Counted from the stretch's first letter, positions 10,051 through 19,975 are shown. The stretch is DNA of 64,000 nt from an uncultured Bacteroidota bacterium (GCA_903897855.1 CAIUDH010000097.1:50363-114362), one strand, 5' to 3'. The notes: a model not told the origin generated them from the letters alone. Program-made: numbers and translations.

Positions 10051-11019
10051 ATGAAAATAAAATTTTGGCTTTTTTGTGTAGGAATTATCCTCACTTTAGT
10101 ATGCTCCTCTTGGGGGTTCTTTGCGCATAAAACAATCAATCGTTTGGCGGTCTTCACCTTACCCGAACCTATCATTGGGTTCTATAAACAAAATATCGAC
10201 TTCATCACAGAACAAGCTACAGCACCCGATAAACGACGCTACAGCGACCCCAATGAAGCTCCCCGTCATTATATCGACCTCGACCACTATGAGCTCACCT
10301 TGCCTCTCGATACCATGCCTTTATTCTGGAAAGAGGCTGTCGAAAAATTTACCGAAGATACCCTCAAAGCCTATGGCATCGTACCGTGGATTGTGAATTG
10401 GAAAATTCGTGAACTTACGCAAGCATTTAAAGAGGTAAACAAAGAGCGTATCTTACGATTGAGTGCCGACATTGGTCACTATATCTCCGATGCTCACGTG
10501 CCTTTGCACACTTCCGAAAATTACGATGGGCAGATGACCAACCAAAAAGGTATTCACGGTTTTTGGGAAAGCCGTCTTCCTGAATTATTTTACACCGATT
10601 ACGATTTCTTTGTAGGCACAGCCGAATACCTCGACAGTCCTTTTTATAACGTTTGGAAAGCTGTAAAAGAAAGTTTTAATGCGAGAGATAGTGTGTTGGG
10701 CTTTGAGAGAGAACTGAATATTAAATTTCCGGAAGATAAAAAGTATGCCCTGGTGGCCAAAGGAGCCACGATGATTAAAACCTACAGCGAAGAATACAGC
10801 AAAGCCTATCACCAAATGCTCAATAATATGGTAGAACGGCGGTTCTGTGCCTCCATAAAAATGGTAGGAAGCATTTGGTATACCTGCTGGGTTAATGCTG
10901 GTCAACCTTCCCTTCAAGGGATGAGCGACACACCGCTCACCGATGAACAGCAGAAAAAATTGAGTGCAGAAGAAGAGCAATACAAAAACGGGAAAATAAT
11001 AGGGCGACCGGAAAATTAA
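10051..11019 (+). CDS. S1/P1-type zinc-dependent phosphodiesterase (phospholipase C/nuclease fold)
   Basis: Start taken at ATG 10051 because it yields a signal peptide (residues 1-20) ending just before W21. The mature N-terminus WGFFAH then reproduces the W1/H6 spacing of S1/P1 nucleases and zinc phospholipases, where the terminal Trp and the His bind zinc. Further likely ligands are in HYIDLDHYE and GHYISDAHVPLHT...HGFWES. The protein (322 residues) is probably periplasmic or secreted and cleaves phosphodiesters of nucleic acids or phospholipids; the substrate cannot be told from sequence. It ends 9 nt before recN. An upstream in-frame ATG at 9931 is unlikely, since it would bury the signal peptide. 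Confidence 0.85.
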   Translation: MKIKFWLFCVGIILTLVCSSWGFFAHKTINRLAVFTLPEPIIGFYKQNIDFITEQATAPDKRRYSDPNEAPRHYIDLDHYELTLPLDTMPLFWKEAVEKFTEDTLKAYGIVPWIVNWKIRELTQAFKEVNKERILRLSADIGHYISDAHVPLHTSENYDGQMTNQKGIHGFWESRLPELFYTDYDFFVGTAEYLDSPFYNVWKAVKESFNARDSVLGFERELNIKFPEDKKYALVAKGATMIKTYSEEYSKAYHQMLNNMVERRFCASIKMVGSIWYTCWVNAGQPSLQGMSDTPLTDEQQKKLSAEEEQYKNGKIIGRPEN

Positions 11020-11028
11020 AAACGAAAT

Positions 11029-12687
11029 ATGCTGTTACATTTAAAAATAAAAAATTACATCCTAATCAAAGATTTGGATATTGATTTTGAAGAAGGATTT
11101 TCCGTCATCACCGGTGAAACGGGTGCCGGTAAGTCGATCCTGCTGGGAGCTTTAGGGCTCATCTTAGGGGAGCGTGCAGAAAGTAAACAACTCTTTAATG
11201 ACAAAGAAAAATGTGTGATAGAGGGTACCTTCAATATCGAGCCCTATAATTTAAAACCGTTTTTTGAAGATAAAAATTTAGATTACGACAACCAAACTAT
11301 CCTTCGTCGAGAAGTAGCCGAAAATGGCAAATCCAGGGCTTTTGTAAATGATACACCCGTGTCTCTCTCCGACTTAAAAGAACTCGGCACTCGTTTGGTC
11401 GATATCCATTCACAACACGAAACGTTACAATTAAATTCGGCAAAATATCAGATCGGCTTTATAGACGCCTATTGTGCCAACAAAAACTTGTTGCAACAAT
11501 ATGACACCCATTACCGGCAGTATCGCATCCTGCAAATGGAACTGCAATCCTTGCTGGAACAGGAATCACAGATGAAAAAAGATCTGGATTATTTCCAGTT
11601 TCAATGGAATGAGTTGCATGAGGCCCAGCTCAACGAAACAGAATACGATAGCATCGTACAAGAAATTGATAGCTTAAATAATGCTGATGAGATAAAGAAC
11701 AGCGCCATCGCCGCATCCAATATTTTAATCGAACAAGAATTGAATATTCTTGACCAGTTAAATGAAATACGGCAACTACTCGCCGGGGTAGCCAAATTTC
11801 ATACCCCTGTGGCGGGGTTACATGAACGTATCCAAAGTGCAAGCATTGAACTCAAAGATATAGCCCGCGACCTCCGTCATATTGCCGAAAGTACTTTTGC
11901 CGATGGAGAAAAAATTGCCATCTACAACCAAAAACTACAAACTGTTTTTAATCTACAGAAAAAACATCAGGTGCAATCTATTACCGACTTATTGAAAATA
12001 TACAATGAGTTGGAAGAGCGAATTAACAGTATCACCGGTTTCGATGAAAAAATTGAATCCTTAAAACAATCGATTGCAACATTGCAAAGCCAACTTCATC
12101 ATATTTCCAAAGAACTTAGTGAAAGACGCGTGATGGCCATGCCCAAAATTATCACCGCCTTGCAGAGTTTATTGCTTCAGGTAGGATTGGTGAACGCCTT
12201 GGTTCAATTCGATCATACGGCAACAGAAAATGCTTTTAACGATACCGGAATCGATAAAATACAATTACTCTTTACCGGCAATAAAGGAAGTGCTTTAGCC
12301 CCAATTCATAAGGCTGCCAGTGGAGGCGAATTATCTCGATTGATGTTATGCATTAAATATTTAATGGCACAAACAACACTGCTCCCAACTTTGATTTTCG
12401 ATGAAATAGATAGCGGTATCAGCGGTGAGGTATCCATGAAAGTAGGGGCTATGATGCAACAGATGTCACAGAAACATCAAGTGTTTGCCATCACACATTT
12501 GCCTCAGATAGCAAGCAAAGGCACCCATCATTATTTTGTATATAAACAGCTACAAAATAATGTCACGGTGAGTCACATCAAAAAGCTTAATAACACCGAA
12601 CGACAAGTAGAAATAGCGAAGATGCTTGGTGGCGAAAAACCTTCAGAAACAGCGTTAGCCAATGCAAAAGAGCTGTTAGGTATCTAA
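11029..12687 (+). CDS. recN: DNA repair protein RecN
   Basis: A 552-residue SMC-like ATPase of double-strand break repair. The Walker A GETGAGKS is at residues 29-36 after the typical N-terminus (LHLKIKNYILIKDLDIDFEEG). Then come the family motif DIHSQHE, coiled-coil arms in the middle, and the ABC signature ASGGELSRLML with Walker B LIFDEIDSGISG near the C-terminus, ending with the TQ-type THLPQIAS segment. Length is normal. It is tightly spaced after the phosphodiesterase gene, so it is probably cotranscribed with it. Confidence 0.96.
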   Translation: MLLHLKIKNYILIKDLDIDFEEGFSVITGETGAGKSILLGALGLILGERAESKQLFNDKEKCVIEGTFNIEPYNLKPFFEDKNLDYDNQTILRREVAENGKSRAFVNDTPVSLSDLKELGTRLVDIHSQHETLQLNSAKYQIGFIDAYCANKNLLQQYDTHYRQYRILQMELQSLLEQESQMKKDLDYFQFQWNELHEAQLNETEYDSIVQEIDSLNNADEIKNSAIAASNILIEQELNILDQLNEIRQLLAGVAKFHTPVAGLHERIQSASIELKDIARDLRHIAESTFADGEKIAIYNQKLQTVFNLQKKHQVQSITDLLKIYNELEERINSITGFDEKIESLKQSIATLQSQLHHISKELSERRVMAMPKIITALQSLLLQVGLVNALVQFDHTATENAFNDTGIDKIQLLFTGNKGSALAPIHKAASGGELSRLMLCIKYLMAQTTLLPTLIFDEIDSGISGEVSMKVGAMMQQMSQKHQVFAITHLPQIASKGTHHYFVYKQLQNNVTVSHIKKLNNTERQVEIAKMLGGEKPSETALANAKELLGI

Positions 12688-12701
12688 GGACATTTGCACT
12701 T

Positions 12702-13124
12702 TTACTCAAAATAAACCAGTGGAATCCTCGACGTTATTACCTCCTTATGACCCACCTTCTTTCGTTCGGAATACCAGATAATGATTTTGTGTATTGAAGT
12801 AAACTCATCCACTTTTACAGTCACGGCATGATCGCCTGCTGGGTCAAATATTGGAAAGGTCACAAAGTCTACTTGGGCCGAATCACTTACACTGATGTTT
12901 TTAAAAACATTAATTTCATTCGTGTCCTTCGTATATACAATCGTAATCTTATCTCCTGCTTTCAACTGCACATTCGCTTTTAATAACTGAGCATTAAAGC
13001 CATTCGCCGAGCAGGTAGCCACACACTCAAATACACGTTCTCCATTAACTAAAACAATCCAGTGGTTTGCTTTCAACATAAGACAGCAAAGCATTAAAAA
13101 AGTAAAGGTGTTAACAAATTTCAT
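12702..13124 (-). CDS. Small exported protein, unknown function
   Basis: A 140-residue product with an N-terminal signal peptide (residues 1 to about 19, KFVNTFTFLMLCCLMLKA). The rest is beta-rich with two Cys (in FECVATCSA) and no domain I recognise. A stretch of short strands (VQLKAGDKITIVYTKD, AVTVKVDEF) could be an Ig-like or jelly-roll fold. It begins 1 nt after the stop of the membrane protein gene at 13126-14598, so the two are surely cotranscribed. It may be an accessory of that protein. Confidence 0.7.
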   Translation of the reverse strand: MKFVNTFTFLMLCCLMLKANHWIVLVNGERVFECVATCSANGFNAQLLKANVQLKAGDKITIVYTKDTNEINVFKNISVSDSAQVDFVTFPIFDPAGDHAVTVKVDEFTSIHKIIIWYSERKKVGHKEVITSRIPLVYFE

Positions 13125-13125
13125 C

Positions 13126-14598
13126 TTATTTCATATTTCTAAGTTCAACATCGTTCAAGGTCTTATATATTCGAATCTCTAATGTATCGCCCCGGCTGTT
13201 TATATTTCTGTCGTTACGTACTTCATGTAATAGCACAAAATTTTCATTCTCATCGAGCCACCGCTTCGGCAACTGCCCTTCTACCGGACAAAATTGCGAG
13301 TCCCAAATTATTATCGCATTCTTACGGAAAGCAATGGCATTATTCATATAAATAATAGAAGAGGTTTGTTCTGAATCAAATTTATCCAAATTTAATAAAT
13401 GTGCAACAAAGGGATCAAAGAAGTAGAAGAAATGATCCTGTAACTTGTTTTCCTTCACCCATTCACAGGATTTAAATTGCGCTTGCTCCAAATCGCTTAA
13501 CCGATACGGTATATTGCGCCTGTTCTGTTTTAATGGAATAAGAAATACGGCAATCAAAAACAGGATAGCGAATATTTTTATGCCTCGCGATTGCAAATTC
13601 TTTAAAGCCACCAGATATTGAAATGAAAAAAAAGCGGTGAGCCCAATGACCGGTCCAATACCTGCCATGACACGGATTAATCCTAAGGAACCAAAAATCC
13701 CTAAACGCCAAAATATACTATGCGCTATAAAATAGACAGCAAAAGTGCCGAACACAAGTATCGTACGTATGTTCAGCATTCTATCCTGTCCAAAAGTTTT
13801 CGCTTTCAGCTGCACGTAATAGGCTTTAATAAAAATGAGAATTGCCAACAATACGAGAAGTACTTGAGGCGCTCCGGCAATGTTTTCGTTTGAGCTCACA
13901 AACTGAAGTAATGACCCTTTACCATATACATTTACGGCAATAAGGTATGGGTTCGTGCTAAATACCCATTTCCAGTTGTTGTAAACAATATATCCGATGA
14001 TAGAAAAAAGTATCGTTCCGAAGCTTAAAAACGCCATTGACTTATACTGCCTATAATACAATGCCATAAGAGCAAATACAGGGATGAGTAAAAATCCCTC
14101 ACTTCGAATAAAAGGCAAAAAAGAAATGACGAAAAAGGCCCACCGTTCTCTAAAATTTTGGTAGAGATAGATTCCTGAAACTAAAAACAGGGCAAATAAA
14201 ATTTCGGTGAGTCCACTAAATACACTGACAAAATAAATAGGAATGCTAAACACAAAAAGGATACTCAACCAGGCATATTTTGGATAATGTTGACGAGCGA
14301 TTAAAAAACTGAGATAACCTGTACCCAGCGCACAGAGGATATTAAAAAGCTTAACGCCTCCAAAGCCAAGCTGTGCCCAAGGGGAGGCCAAGATTGTAAA
14401 AATAGGCTTGCCCCATTGATCCAAGAAATTATGTGGATGCTTAAAGGCATAACGAGCAAAAAGATAATGCATCCAACTGTCACCACCTCCATAAGTTCCA
14501 ACACTAAACCAGGCGCATGCGGCGAAGGCAAGGGCATAAAAACCTAAACAAAGCGGAACCATTATTCTATTACGTTGCCACCAAGATTCTTGCATCAT
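13126..14598 (-). CDS. Polytopic membrane protein, GT-C glycosyltransferase-like
   Basis: A 490-residue protein with about ten to twelve hydrophobic helices and a polar C-terminal tail (about 380-490). The first extracytoplasmic loop has GGGDSWMHYLFARYAF, with an acidic residue followed by H and R. This is the style of dolichol-phosphate-mannose-type GT-C transferases, which use polyprenyl-phosphate sugars in the periplasm. The assignment is by overall layout and not by a diagnostic motif. The gene is followed after 1 nt by the small exported protein. There are two Met codons at the start; either would do. Confidence 0.65.
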   Translation of the reverse strand: MMQESWWQRNRIMVPLCLGFYALAFAACAWFSVGTYGGGDSWMHYLFARYAFKHPHNFLDQWGKPIFTILASPWAQLGFGGVKLFNILCALGTGYLSFLIARQHYPKYAWLSILFVFSIPIYFVSVFSGLTEILFALFLVSGIYLYQNFRERWAFFVISFLPFIRSEGFLLIPVFALMALYYRQYKSMAFLSFGTILFSIIGYIVYNNWKWVFSTNPYLIAVNVYGKGSLLQFVSSNENIAGAPQVLLVLLAILIFIKAYYVQLKAKTFGQDRMLNIRTILVFGTFAVYFIAHSIFWRLGIFGSLGLIRVMAGIGPVIGLTAFFSFQYLVALKNLQSRGIKIFAILFLIAVFLIPLKQNRRNIPYRLSDLEQAQFKSCEWVKENKLQDHFFYFFDPFVAHLLNLDKFDSEQTSSIIYMNNAIAFRKNAIIIWDSQFCPVEGQLPKRWLDENENFVLLHEVRNDRNINSRGDTLEIRIYKTLNDVELRNMK

Positions 14599-14769
14599 TT
14601 TCTTTGGTTAAATTAAGCTGCTAATATATTCTTTTTCGATGGTGAATCCATTTTAGACCCTTGCTCTTTTACAACAAAATAGGTTTTCTTCTCAGAAGAT
14701 GCAAAAACAAACCCACCCCAAAAAAGCTGAACACTTTCAATCAACGGAGCATCACAAATGTACTCAAGG

Positions 14770-15222
14770 CTAGGATTTGCTTTTAGTATCAATGATAATT
14801 GTCACCGGTCCATGATTGACTAACGACACTCTCATATCGGCACCAAAGGTTCCGGTAGCAATACTTCGACCCAAATCGAGTGATAACCTAGAAATCAATT
14901 TTTCGTAAAGCGGCATGGCTATTTCAGGGCGGGCTGCTCCAATATAGCTAGGACGATTCCCTTTTCTAGTGGAGGCATATAAGGTGAACTGACTAATGAG
15001 CAAAACCTCTGCCCCAACATCCACCGCACTCAAATTCATCACCCCCTCGAGATCGTCAAACAATCGCATATTGCAAATTTTTTGCGAAAGCCACACGATA
15101 TCTTCCTCAGTATCGGCCGCCTCTATTCCTATTAAAATAAGGAGTCCGTTGCCTATGGTCGAGGTCACTTTTGCGTCGATGGTAACCGAGGCCTCCAAAA
15201 CACGTTGAATTACTGCCCGCAT
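14770..15222 (-). CDS. dtd: D-aminoacyl-tRNA deacylase
   Basis: A 150-residue homodimeric editing enzyme that hydrolyses D-amino acids (notably D-Tyr) from tRNA. Family motifs are present: N-terminus [11 protein letters not shown], the SQFTLYA strand at about 97-103, KGNRPS, and the Gly-cisPro loop in NHGPVT near the C-terminus (NDGPVT in many relatives; the Asn and GP are kept). Full length. It is divergent from pdxJ, with 42 nt between the start codons. Confidence 0.95.
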   Translation of the reverse strand: MRAVIQRVLEASVTIDAKVTSTIGNGLLILIGIEAADTEEDIVWLSQKICNMRLFDDLEGVMNLSAVDVGAEVLLISQFTLYASTRKGNRPSYIGAARPEIAMPLYEKLISRLSLDLGRSIATGTFGADMRVSLVNHGPVTIIIDTKSKS

Positions 15223-15264
15223 AAATACAATTTTAATTTACTTTGCAAAGAAGAAATATATCCG

Positions 15265-15981
15265 ATGACCAAACTTTCTGTAAATATAAACAAGTTTGCC
15301 ACCCTACGCAATGCACGTGGGGGCAATAACCCCGACCTCATTAAAGCAGCGCTCGATATCGAACGCTTTGGGGCCGACGGCATCACCGTGCATCCCCGTC
15401 CCGATGAGCGGCACATCCGCTATGACGATGTATATGAATTAAAAAAGGTGATCACCACCGAATTTAATATCGAAGGAAATCCTAAAGAAAAAAAATTTAT
15501 TGAGCTTGTGCTTGCCGTGAAGCCTACACAAGTAACTTTAGTACCCGACGCTGTCGACCAACTTACCAGTAACCAAGGATGGGATACGGAAAAAGAAAAA
15601 AAGTTTTTACGCGATGTTATTTATCTCTTCAAGAAAGAGAGAATTCGTGTTTCTATCTTTTGCGACCCGATAAAAGAAATGATTGGAGGAGCAGCCGACA
15701 CCGGTACCGACCGAATTGAACTATATACCGAGGCCTATGCAAAAAACTTTTTGAATCAAAAAGAACATGCCATTAAACCTTATATAGAGGCAGCAAAATT
15801 TGCTTATTCATTAGGACTGGGCATTAACGCCGGACATGATCTGGATCTCGAAAACCTAAAATTTTTTAACGAAAATATTCCCTATTTATCCGAAGTATCT
15901 ATTGGGCATGCTTTAGTGTGCGATGCCATTTATTTGGGTTTGGAAAATACCGTTCGTTTGTATAAAAGACAGCTATTATAA
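15265..15981 (+). CDS. pdxJ: Pyridoxine 5'-phosphate synthase
   Basis: A 238-residue TIM-barrel enzyme that condenses 1-deoxyxylulose 5-phosphate with 3-amino-2-oxopropyl phosphate to make pyridoxine phosphate, the last ring-forming step of the DXP-dependent vitamin B6 pathway. The start is ATG 15265 ([20 protein letters not shown]), the conserved beginning; the frame is open upstream but would overlap dtd. Key signatures are [19 protein letters not shown] and [13 protein letters not shown]. No other B6 gene is in the window. Confidence 0.96.
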   Translation: MTKLSVNINKFATLRNARGGNNPDLIKAALDIERFGADGITVHPRPDERHIRYDDVYELKKVITTEFNIEGNPKEKKFIELVLAVKPTQVTLVPDAVDQLTSNQGWDTEKEKKFLRDVIYLFKKERIRVSIFCDPIKEMIGGAADTGTDRIELYTEAYAKNFLNQKEHAIKPYIEAAKFAYSLGLGINAGHDLDLENLKFFNENIPYLSEVSIGHALVCDAIYLGLENTVRLYKRQLL

Positions 15982-16076
15982 AGTTAGTGGTGATTATAAG
16001 CAACACGAAATAAAAAACAAGAACCCTTACTGCGTTTACGTATTACTCAAGTTGTAAATCTCAACCCAACTCTAAA

Positions 16077-17741
16077 TTAACCATTCATCGTAGCGATAAA
16101 CTCTTCATTGCTGTTGGTGAGACGCATGTGTTTAAGTAACATCTCTATGGCTTCTTCAGCATTCATATCACTCAAATGCTTGCGCAAAATCCAGATACGT
16201 TGTAAGAATTCTTTCGATAACAATAAATCTTCACGACGGGTTCCTGAAGCTGGGATATCGATAGCCGGATAAACGCGCTTATTGGCCAATTTACGGTCGA
16301 GTTGTAATTCCATATTACCCGTTCCTTTAAACTCTTCAAAAATTACCTCATCCATTTTACTTCCTGTATCAGTCAATGCCGTGGCAATAATAGTCAGTGA
16401 TCCACCATTTTCAATTTTACGGGCAGCTCCAAAGAAACGTTTCGGTTTATGTAATGCGTTGGCGTCGACACCCCCGCTTAATATTTTACCTGAGGCTGGT
16501 GTCACCGTGTTATAAGCTCGTGCCATACGGGTAATGGAGTCCATCAAAATAACTACATCATGTCCACATTCAACCATACGCTTGGCTTTTTCATGAACCA
16601 TATTACACAGTTTCACATGTTTGTCTGCCGGCTCGTCAAAGGTGCTTGCCACCACTTCTGCACGCACACTACGTGCCATATCGGTTACTTCCTCCGGACG
16701 CTCGTCAATCAATAAAACGATAAGATAAACCTCCGGATGGTTGGCTGCAATAGCATTGGCAATGTCTTTTAACAAAACAGTTTTACCTGTCTTAGGTTGT
16801 GCTACAATAAGACCACGCTGTCCTTTTCCAATTGGGGCAAACATATCAATCAATCGAGTCGAATAATTGTTTTTGCTGTAAACCAAGTTCAGTTTTTCGT
16901 CAGGGAAAAGGGGTGTTAAATGCTCAAATGAAACCCTGTCGCGTACTTCAGCAGGAGTGCGTCCGTTGATGCTGATGACCTTAATTAAAGCAAAATATTT
17001 TTCTCCTTCTTTCGGAGGACGAATGGTCCCTTTTACTGTATCGCCCGTTTTTAAACCGAACAATTTTATTTGTGAAGGTGATACATAAATATCATCCGGG
17101 CTAGGCATATAATTATAGTCGCTACTTCGTAAAAAGCCATAGCCATCGGGTATCAACTCCAGTACGCCCTGGTTGGTAATATGATCGTCGAATTCGAACA
17201 CACTGGCTACCTGTTGGCGTTGATTCTGTTGGTTCTGCTGATTGTTTGTATTGTTTTGATCTTCGTTGTTTTCATTCGCACTTTCATCCTCGTTCTTTAC
17301 AACTTCCCGTTTTTCGTGTTGTGGCCGAGCATGAATATGGGGTTGAGGTTTAGATTTCTGCTCTTCATTTTTTTGTTCTTCTTTCAACATCAGACGTTTA
17401 CGCTTACGCTCCTCATGAAGTTCTTCATCGGTTTTTTCCTCCACTTTCTCTTCCGTTGGTGTTTCCGTAGTTTCCGTTATAGCATCTGTTTCCACAGCAG
17501 TTAATTCGATGCCTTCTTCCGTGTCAGGTTTCTTTTTACGTCCACGCTTCTTTTTTTCTGGAGACACCTCTGTTTCCTCTGTGGCCAAGACCTCTGGCTC
17601 ATTGGCCTTTTGTTTTAGAATGATGTTGCCCATAAGTTCTTGCTTACCTAAATTTTCATAGTTGGCAATAGCTAACTTTTGGGCTATTTCTTGTAATTCT
17701 GTAATAGGCATTTCGCCTAATTGAGAGATGGTGAAGTTCAT
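16077..17741 (-). CDS. rho: Transcription termination factor Rho with a long disordered insert
   Basis: A 554-residue hexameric RNA-dependent ATPase that terminates transcription. Residues 1-44 are the Rho N-terminal helical domain ([18 protein letters not shown]). Residues 46 to about 180 are a low-complexity insert: Glu/Lys-rich with an RGRKKK patch, then Asn/Gln-rich ([19 protein letters not shown] type). The cold-shock-like RNA-binding domain follows ([14 protein letters not shown]), then the RecA-like core with Walker [33 protein letters not shown] and the [14 protein letters not shown]-loop region. All catalytic motifs are intact. Flanking intergenic regions are large (95 and 382 nt), so rho is likely monocistronic. 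Confidence 0.97.
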   Translation of the reverse strand: MNFTISQLGEMPITELQEIAQKLAIANYENLGKQELMGNIILKQKANEPEVLATEETEVSPEKKKRGRKKKPDTEEGIELTAVETDAITETTETPTEEKVEEKTDEELHEERKRKRLMLKEEQKNEEQKSKPQPHIHARPQHEKREVVKNEDESANENNEDQNNTNNQQNQQNQRQQVASVFEFDDHITNQGVLELIPDGYGFLRSSDYNYMPSPDDIYVSPSQIKLFGLKTGDTVKGTIRPPKEGEKYFALIKVISINGRTPAEVRDRVSFEHLTPLFPDEKLNLVYSKNNYSTRLIDMFAPIGKGQRGLIVAQPKTGKTVLLKDIANAIAANHPEVYLIVLLIDERPEEVTDMARSVRAEVVASTFDEPADKHVKLCNMVHEKAKRMVECGHDVVILMDSITRMARAYNTVTPASGKILSGGVDANALHKPKRFFGAARKIENGGSLTIIATALTDTGSKMDEVIFEEFKGTGNMELQLDRKLANKRVYPAIDIPASGTRREDLLLSKEFLQRIWILRKHLSDMNAEEAIEMLLKHMRLTNSNEEFIATMNG

Positions 17742-18080
17742 AATTTAATGAAATCCTTTATTTGTATTTAAATTGAATTTTATGAATGTGCTCGGGCAAA
17801 ATTTAGTAAGCTTTGTGTTGGAAAACTAAAAACAACATTTGCGGGAAGCAAAAAAAACTAAAAAATAATGATTGAATAATTGCCCCTCGAAGTGTGTTCT
17901 GCCCTGCAAAATCTTTTACTTTGTAATTCTTTTAAGATTTGAAAAGAATTAATGTTGCAAGTATAGTGAAAAATAATCTACCTAAACAAAAAATATTGTT
18001 TTTAATCAGAATTTATGAAAATATAACACGCCCTGTTTTCCTAATACTAAAGGCTTCTGGGAGGGGATTTAAAATCAAAT
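17742..18080. other. Intergenic region between divergent rho and plsC
   Basis: No convincing gene; a 61-codon frame at 17939-18124 has poor coding character and overlaps plsC. It contains a perfect 9-bp AT-only-closing hairpin (AATTCTTTT at 17925-17933 with AAAAGAATT at 17942-17950). An alternative pairing of AATCTT just upstream with AAGATT in the loop would compete with it. The part next to rho must hold the rho leader, but I see no clean TAnnTTTG match there. Confidence 0.5.
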
Positions 18081-18110
18081 TTTGCCAATTGCTTACATTA
18101 AATAACTTCG
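18081..18110 (+). promoter_or_regulatory. Promoter of plsC
   Basis: TTTG at 18081-18084, an 18-nt spacer, then TAACTTCG at 18103-18110. This is one base off the Bacteroidota -7 consensus TAnnTTTG with correct spacing. The ATG follows 13 nt later, leaving a leader of only a few bases. Confidence 0.6.
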
Positions 18111-18123
18111 CGCTTACTTATTG

Positions 18124-18882
18124 ATGAAATATTTAACAATTGCATTTAAACAATTATGGGGGTTCTGGTTTTATTTAAACCTGTTTATTTGGTTTTTTAT
18201 ACTGCTACCCGTTTTTTTTATCGCCTTGAGTTTTGAGAAATGGTACCCCATAGCTCATCACACGCGCCGCTTTTGGTCGGGAATACTGCAAATTGTTTCG
18301 ATGCAGTGGTGGGACATAAAATTCAAAGTGCCCATCAATTTTAAAGAACAACACTATATCATTTGCAGCAATCATACTTCATACTTGGATATCCCCATGA
18401 TGTGCCTTACGATTCCTGGATATTTCAATTTTATGGCGAAAGCCGAATTAGGCAACATTCCGCTTTTCGGCAGGTTCTTTCGCACCATCGATATTGCCGT
18501 AAACCGCAAATCAGCACGCGACAGCTACCGTGCATTTGAATTGGCTAAAAAACATCTGGCCACTGGTGCCAGTATCGTCATTTTTCCGGAAGGGGGTATC
18601 CCCGACAGTTCGCCCGTGATGAGAAAATTCAAACCCGGCGTATTCAAAATTGCGCTTCAACTCGGTGTTCCTGTATTGCCTGTTACATTTGTAGATAATT
18701 GGCGACTGCTCCCCGACGACGGCAAATACCGTGCACTACCAGGAATAACACGTGCCGTTGTACATAAACCAATTGACGTAACAGGCCTTACCGATGACGA
18801 CTTGGCTGCTTTAGCGGAGGAATTATATAACACCATTAACGGCCCGCTTATCGAGCATGGCGTGGTGACAGCACAAAACTAA
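18124..18882 (+). CDS. plsC: 1-acyl-sn-glycerol-3-phosphate acyltransferase
   Basis: A 252-residue inner-membrane enzyme that acylates lysophosphatidic acid to phosphatidic acid in phospholipid synthesis. An N-terminal hydrophobic segment (about 10-32) precedes the acyltransferase blocks: NHTSYLD (NHx4D, catalytic His/Asp), AKAELGNIPLFGRF, FPEGGIPD and VPVLPVTFVDN. ATG 18124 is preferred over the adjacent in-frame TTG 18121. The next gene starts 4 nt after the stop, so the two form an operon. Confidence 0.92.
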   Translation: MKYLTIAFKQLWGFWFYLNLFIWFFILLPVFFIALSFEKWYPIAHHTRRFWSGILQIVSMQWWDIKFKVPINFKEQHYIICSNHTSYLDIPMMCLTIPGYFNFMAKAELGNIPLFGRFFRTIDIAVNRKSARDSYRAFELAKKHLATGASIVIFPEGGIPDSSPVMRKFKPGVFKIALQLGVPVLPVTFVDNWRLLPDDGKYRALPGITRAVVHKPIDVTGLTDDDLAALAEELYNTINGPLIEHGVVTAQN

Positions 18883-18886
18883 AAAT

Positions 18887-19933
18887 ATGAATCTCAAAAT
18901 CTATATTCTTATTAGTTTAGCTTCTATCATCGTGGGTTGTAGTACCTGCAGTAACGAAAAAACAAAAATGGCCCAATGGGCTACCACCATCGATGGAAGC
19001 AATATTCCGAGTGGTGCCTTAGTTTTAGCACAGTTAAAATTTATCGATTCAGAACAACCCATTGATAGTTTGGTATATCGCCTCAATGGTTCACGAATTT
19101 TTTCTACTGCTGTGCTCACCGAAACTTTAAAAATGAAGAGCGACACCATGAAGATGGGTGCCTATACAATCACCGCAACAATCTATAGAAACAATAAGAA
19201 AGAAGAGCATATAGCAAATATGACGATCCTCTCTGATATCACGCCCTTACAACTAAAAAGAAAAATTGGTGTTGTATACCCACATAGTAATCTGAATTTT
19301 ACCGAAGGCCTGTTTTTTAATAATGGTATGCTCTATGAAAGCACTGGCATGAATGGCACCTCATTTATCTGCCGCTATAAACTAGGAAGCACAACACCTG
19401 AAAAATTAACACAGCTCCCTTCTGAGTATTTTGGTGAAGGAAGCATGCTCTATGATAATAAATTAATACAGCTTACCTGGAAAAATGGGGTAGGTATTGT
19501 TTATGATGCCGCAACGCTGAAAAAAATCAATGAATTTAAAATCGGAGGCGAGGGCTGGGGGCTAACCTATGATGGCACCTCGTTAATTATGAGCGATGGA
19601 AGCCATCGTCTATTTTATCTTGATAAAGAATCGTATGCGGTAACTAAAATATTGGAGGTTTATGATAACCTAGGAAAAGTATTAAACATGAATGAACTGG
19701 AATATGTCAATGGTGTAATTTATGCTAATGTATGGATGACGGATAATATCATCAAGATTGATGCTAAAAACGGGAAAGTATTGGCTATTATAAATTGTGA
19801 AGGGCTGCTTACCGAAACTGAAATTGTACAAAACAAATGTGATGTTTTAAACGGCATTGCCTATGATGACCAAACAAAAAAATTATATATCACGGGTAAA
19901 AATTGGCCTAAGATCTTCGAATTAAAACTATAG
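18887..19933 (+). CDS. Glutaminyl-peptide cyclotransferase-like lipoprotein (plant-type beta-propeller)
   Basis: A 348-residue protein with a lipoprotein signal peptide (lipobox ...IVGC, Cys18), followed by an N-terminal Ig-like stretch. From about residue 125 it has the glutamine cyclotransferase propeller of the papaya-latex type: FTEGLFFNNGMLYESTG, GEGWGLTYDG, LIMSDGS, NELEYVNGVIYANVWMTDNIIKID and NGIAYD. Known members turn N-terminal Gln into pyroglutamate. T9SS substrates often carry N-terminal pyroglutamate, so a role in maturing exported proteins is plausible (inference). Translated just after plsC. Confidence 0.85.
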   Translation: MNLKIYILISLASIIVGCSTCSNEKTKMAQWATTIDGSNIPSGALVLAQLKFIDSEQPIDSLVYRLNGSRIFSTAVLTETLKMKSDTMKMGAYTITATIYRNNKKEEHIANMTILSDITPLQLKRKIGVVYPHSNLNFTEGLFFNNGMLYESTGMNGTSFICRYKLGSTTPEKLTQLPSEYFGEGSMLYDNKLIQLTWKNGVGIVYDAATLKKINEFKIGGEGWGLTYDGTSLIMSDGSHRLFYLDKESYAVTKILEVYDNLGKVLNMNELEYVNGVIYANVWMTDNIIKIDAKNGKVLAIINCEGLLTETEIVQNKCDVLNGIAYDDQTKKLYITGKNWPKIFELKL

Positions 19934-19975
19934 TCCTTCTTCAAAAAACAACCCTATAAGCTAATCCCAGCTAAA

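Noticed and set aside
10585..10980. A 131-codon frame antisense to the S1/P1-type enzyme gene
   Set aside because: Shadow of the zinc-site region; no promoter or recognisable protein.
17210..17280. A short tandem repeat in plus-strand TTG/TTC-rich DNA
   Set aside because: It is the minus-strand code for the Asn/Gln-rich insert of Rho, imperfect and in frame, so not a separate repeat feature.
17939..18124. A 61-codon plus-strand frame upstream of plsC
   Set aside because: Composition is AT-driven, no known motif, overlaps the plsC promoter and start, and has no promoter of its own.
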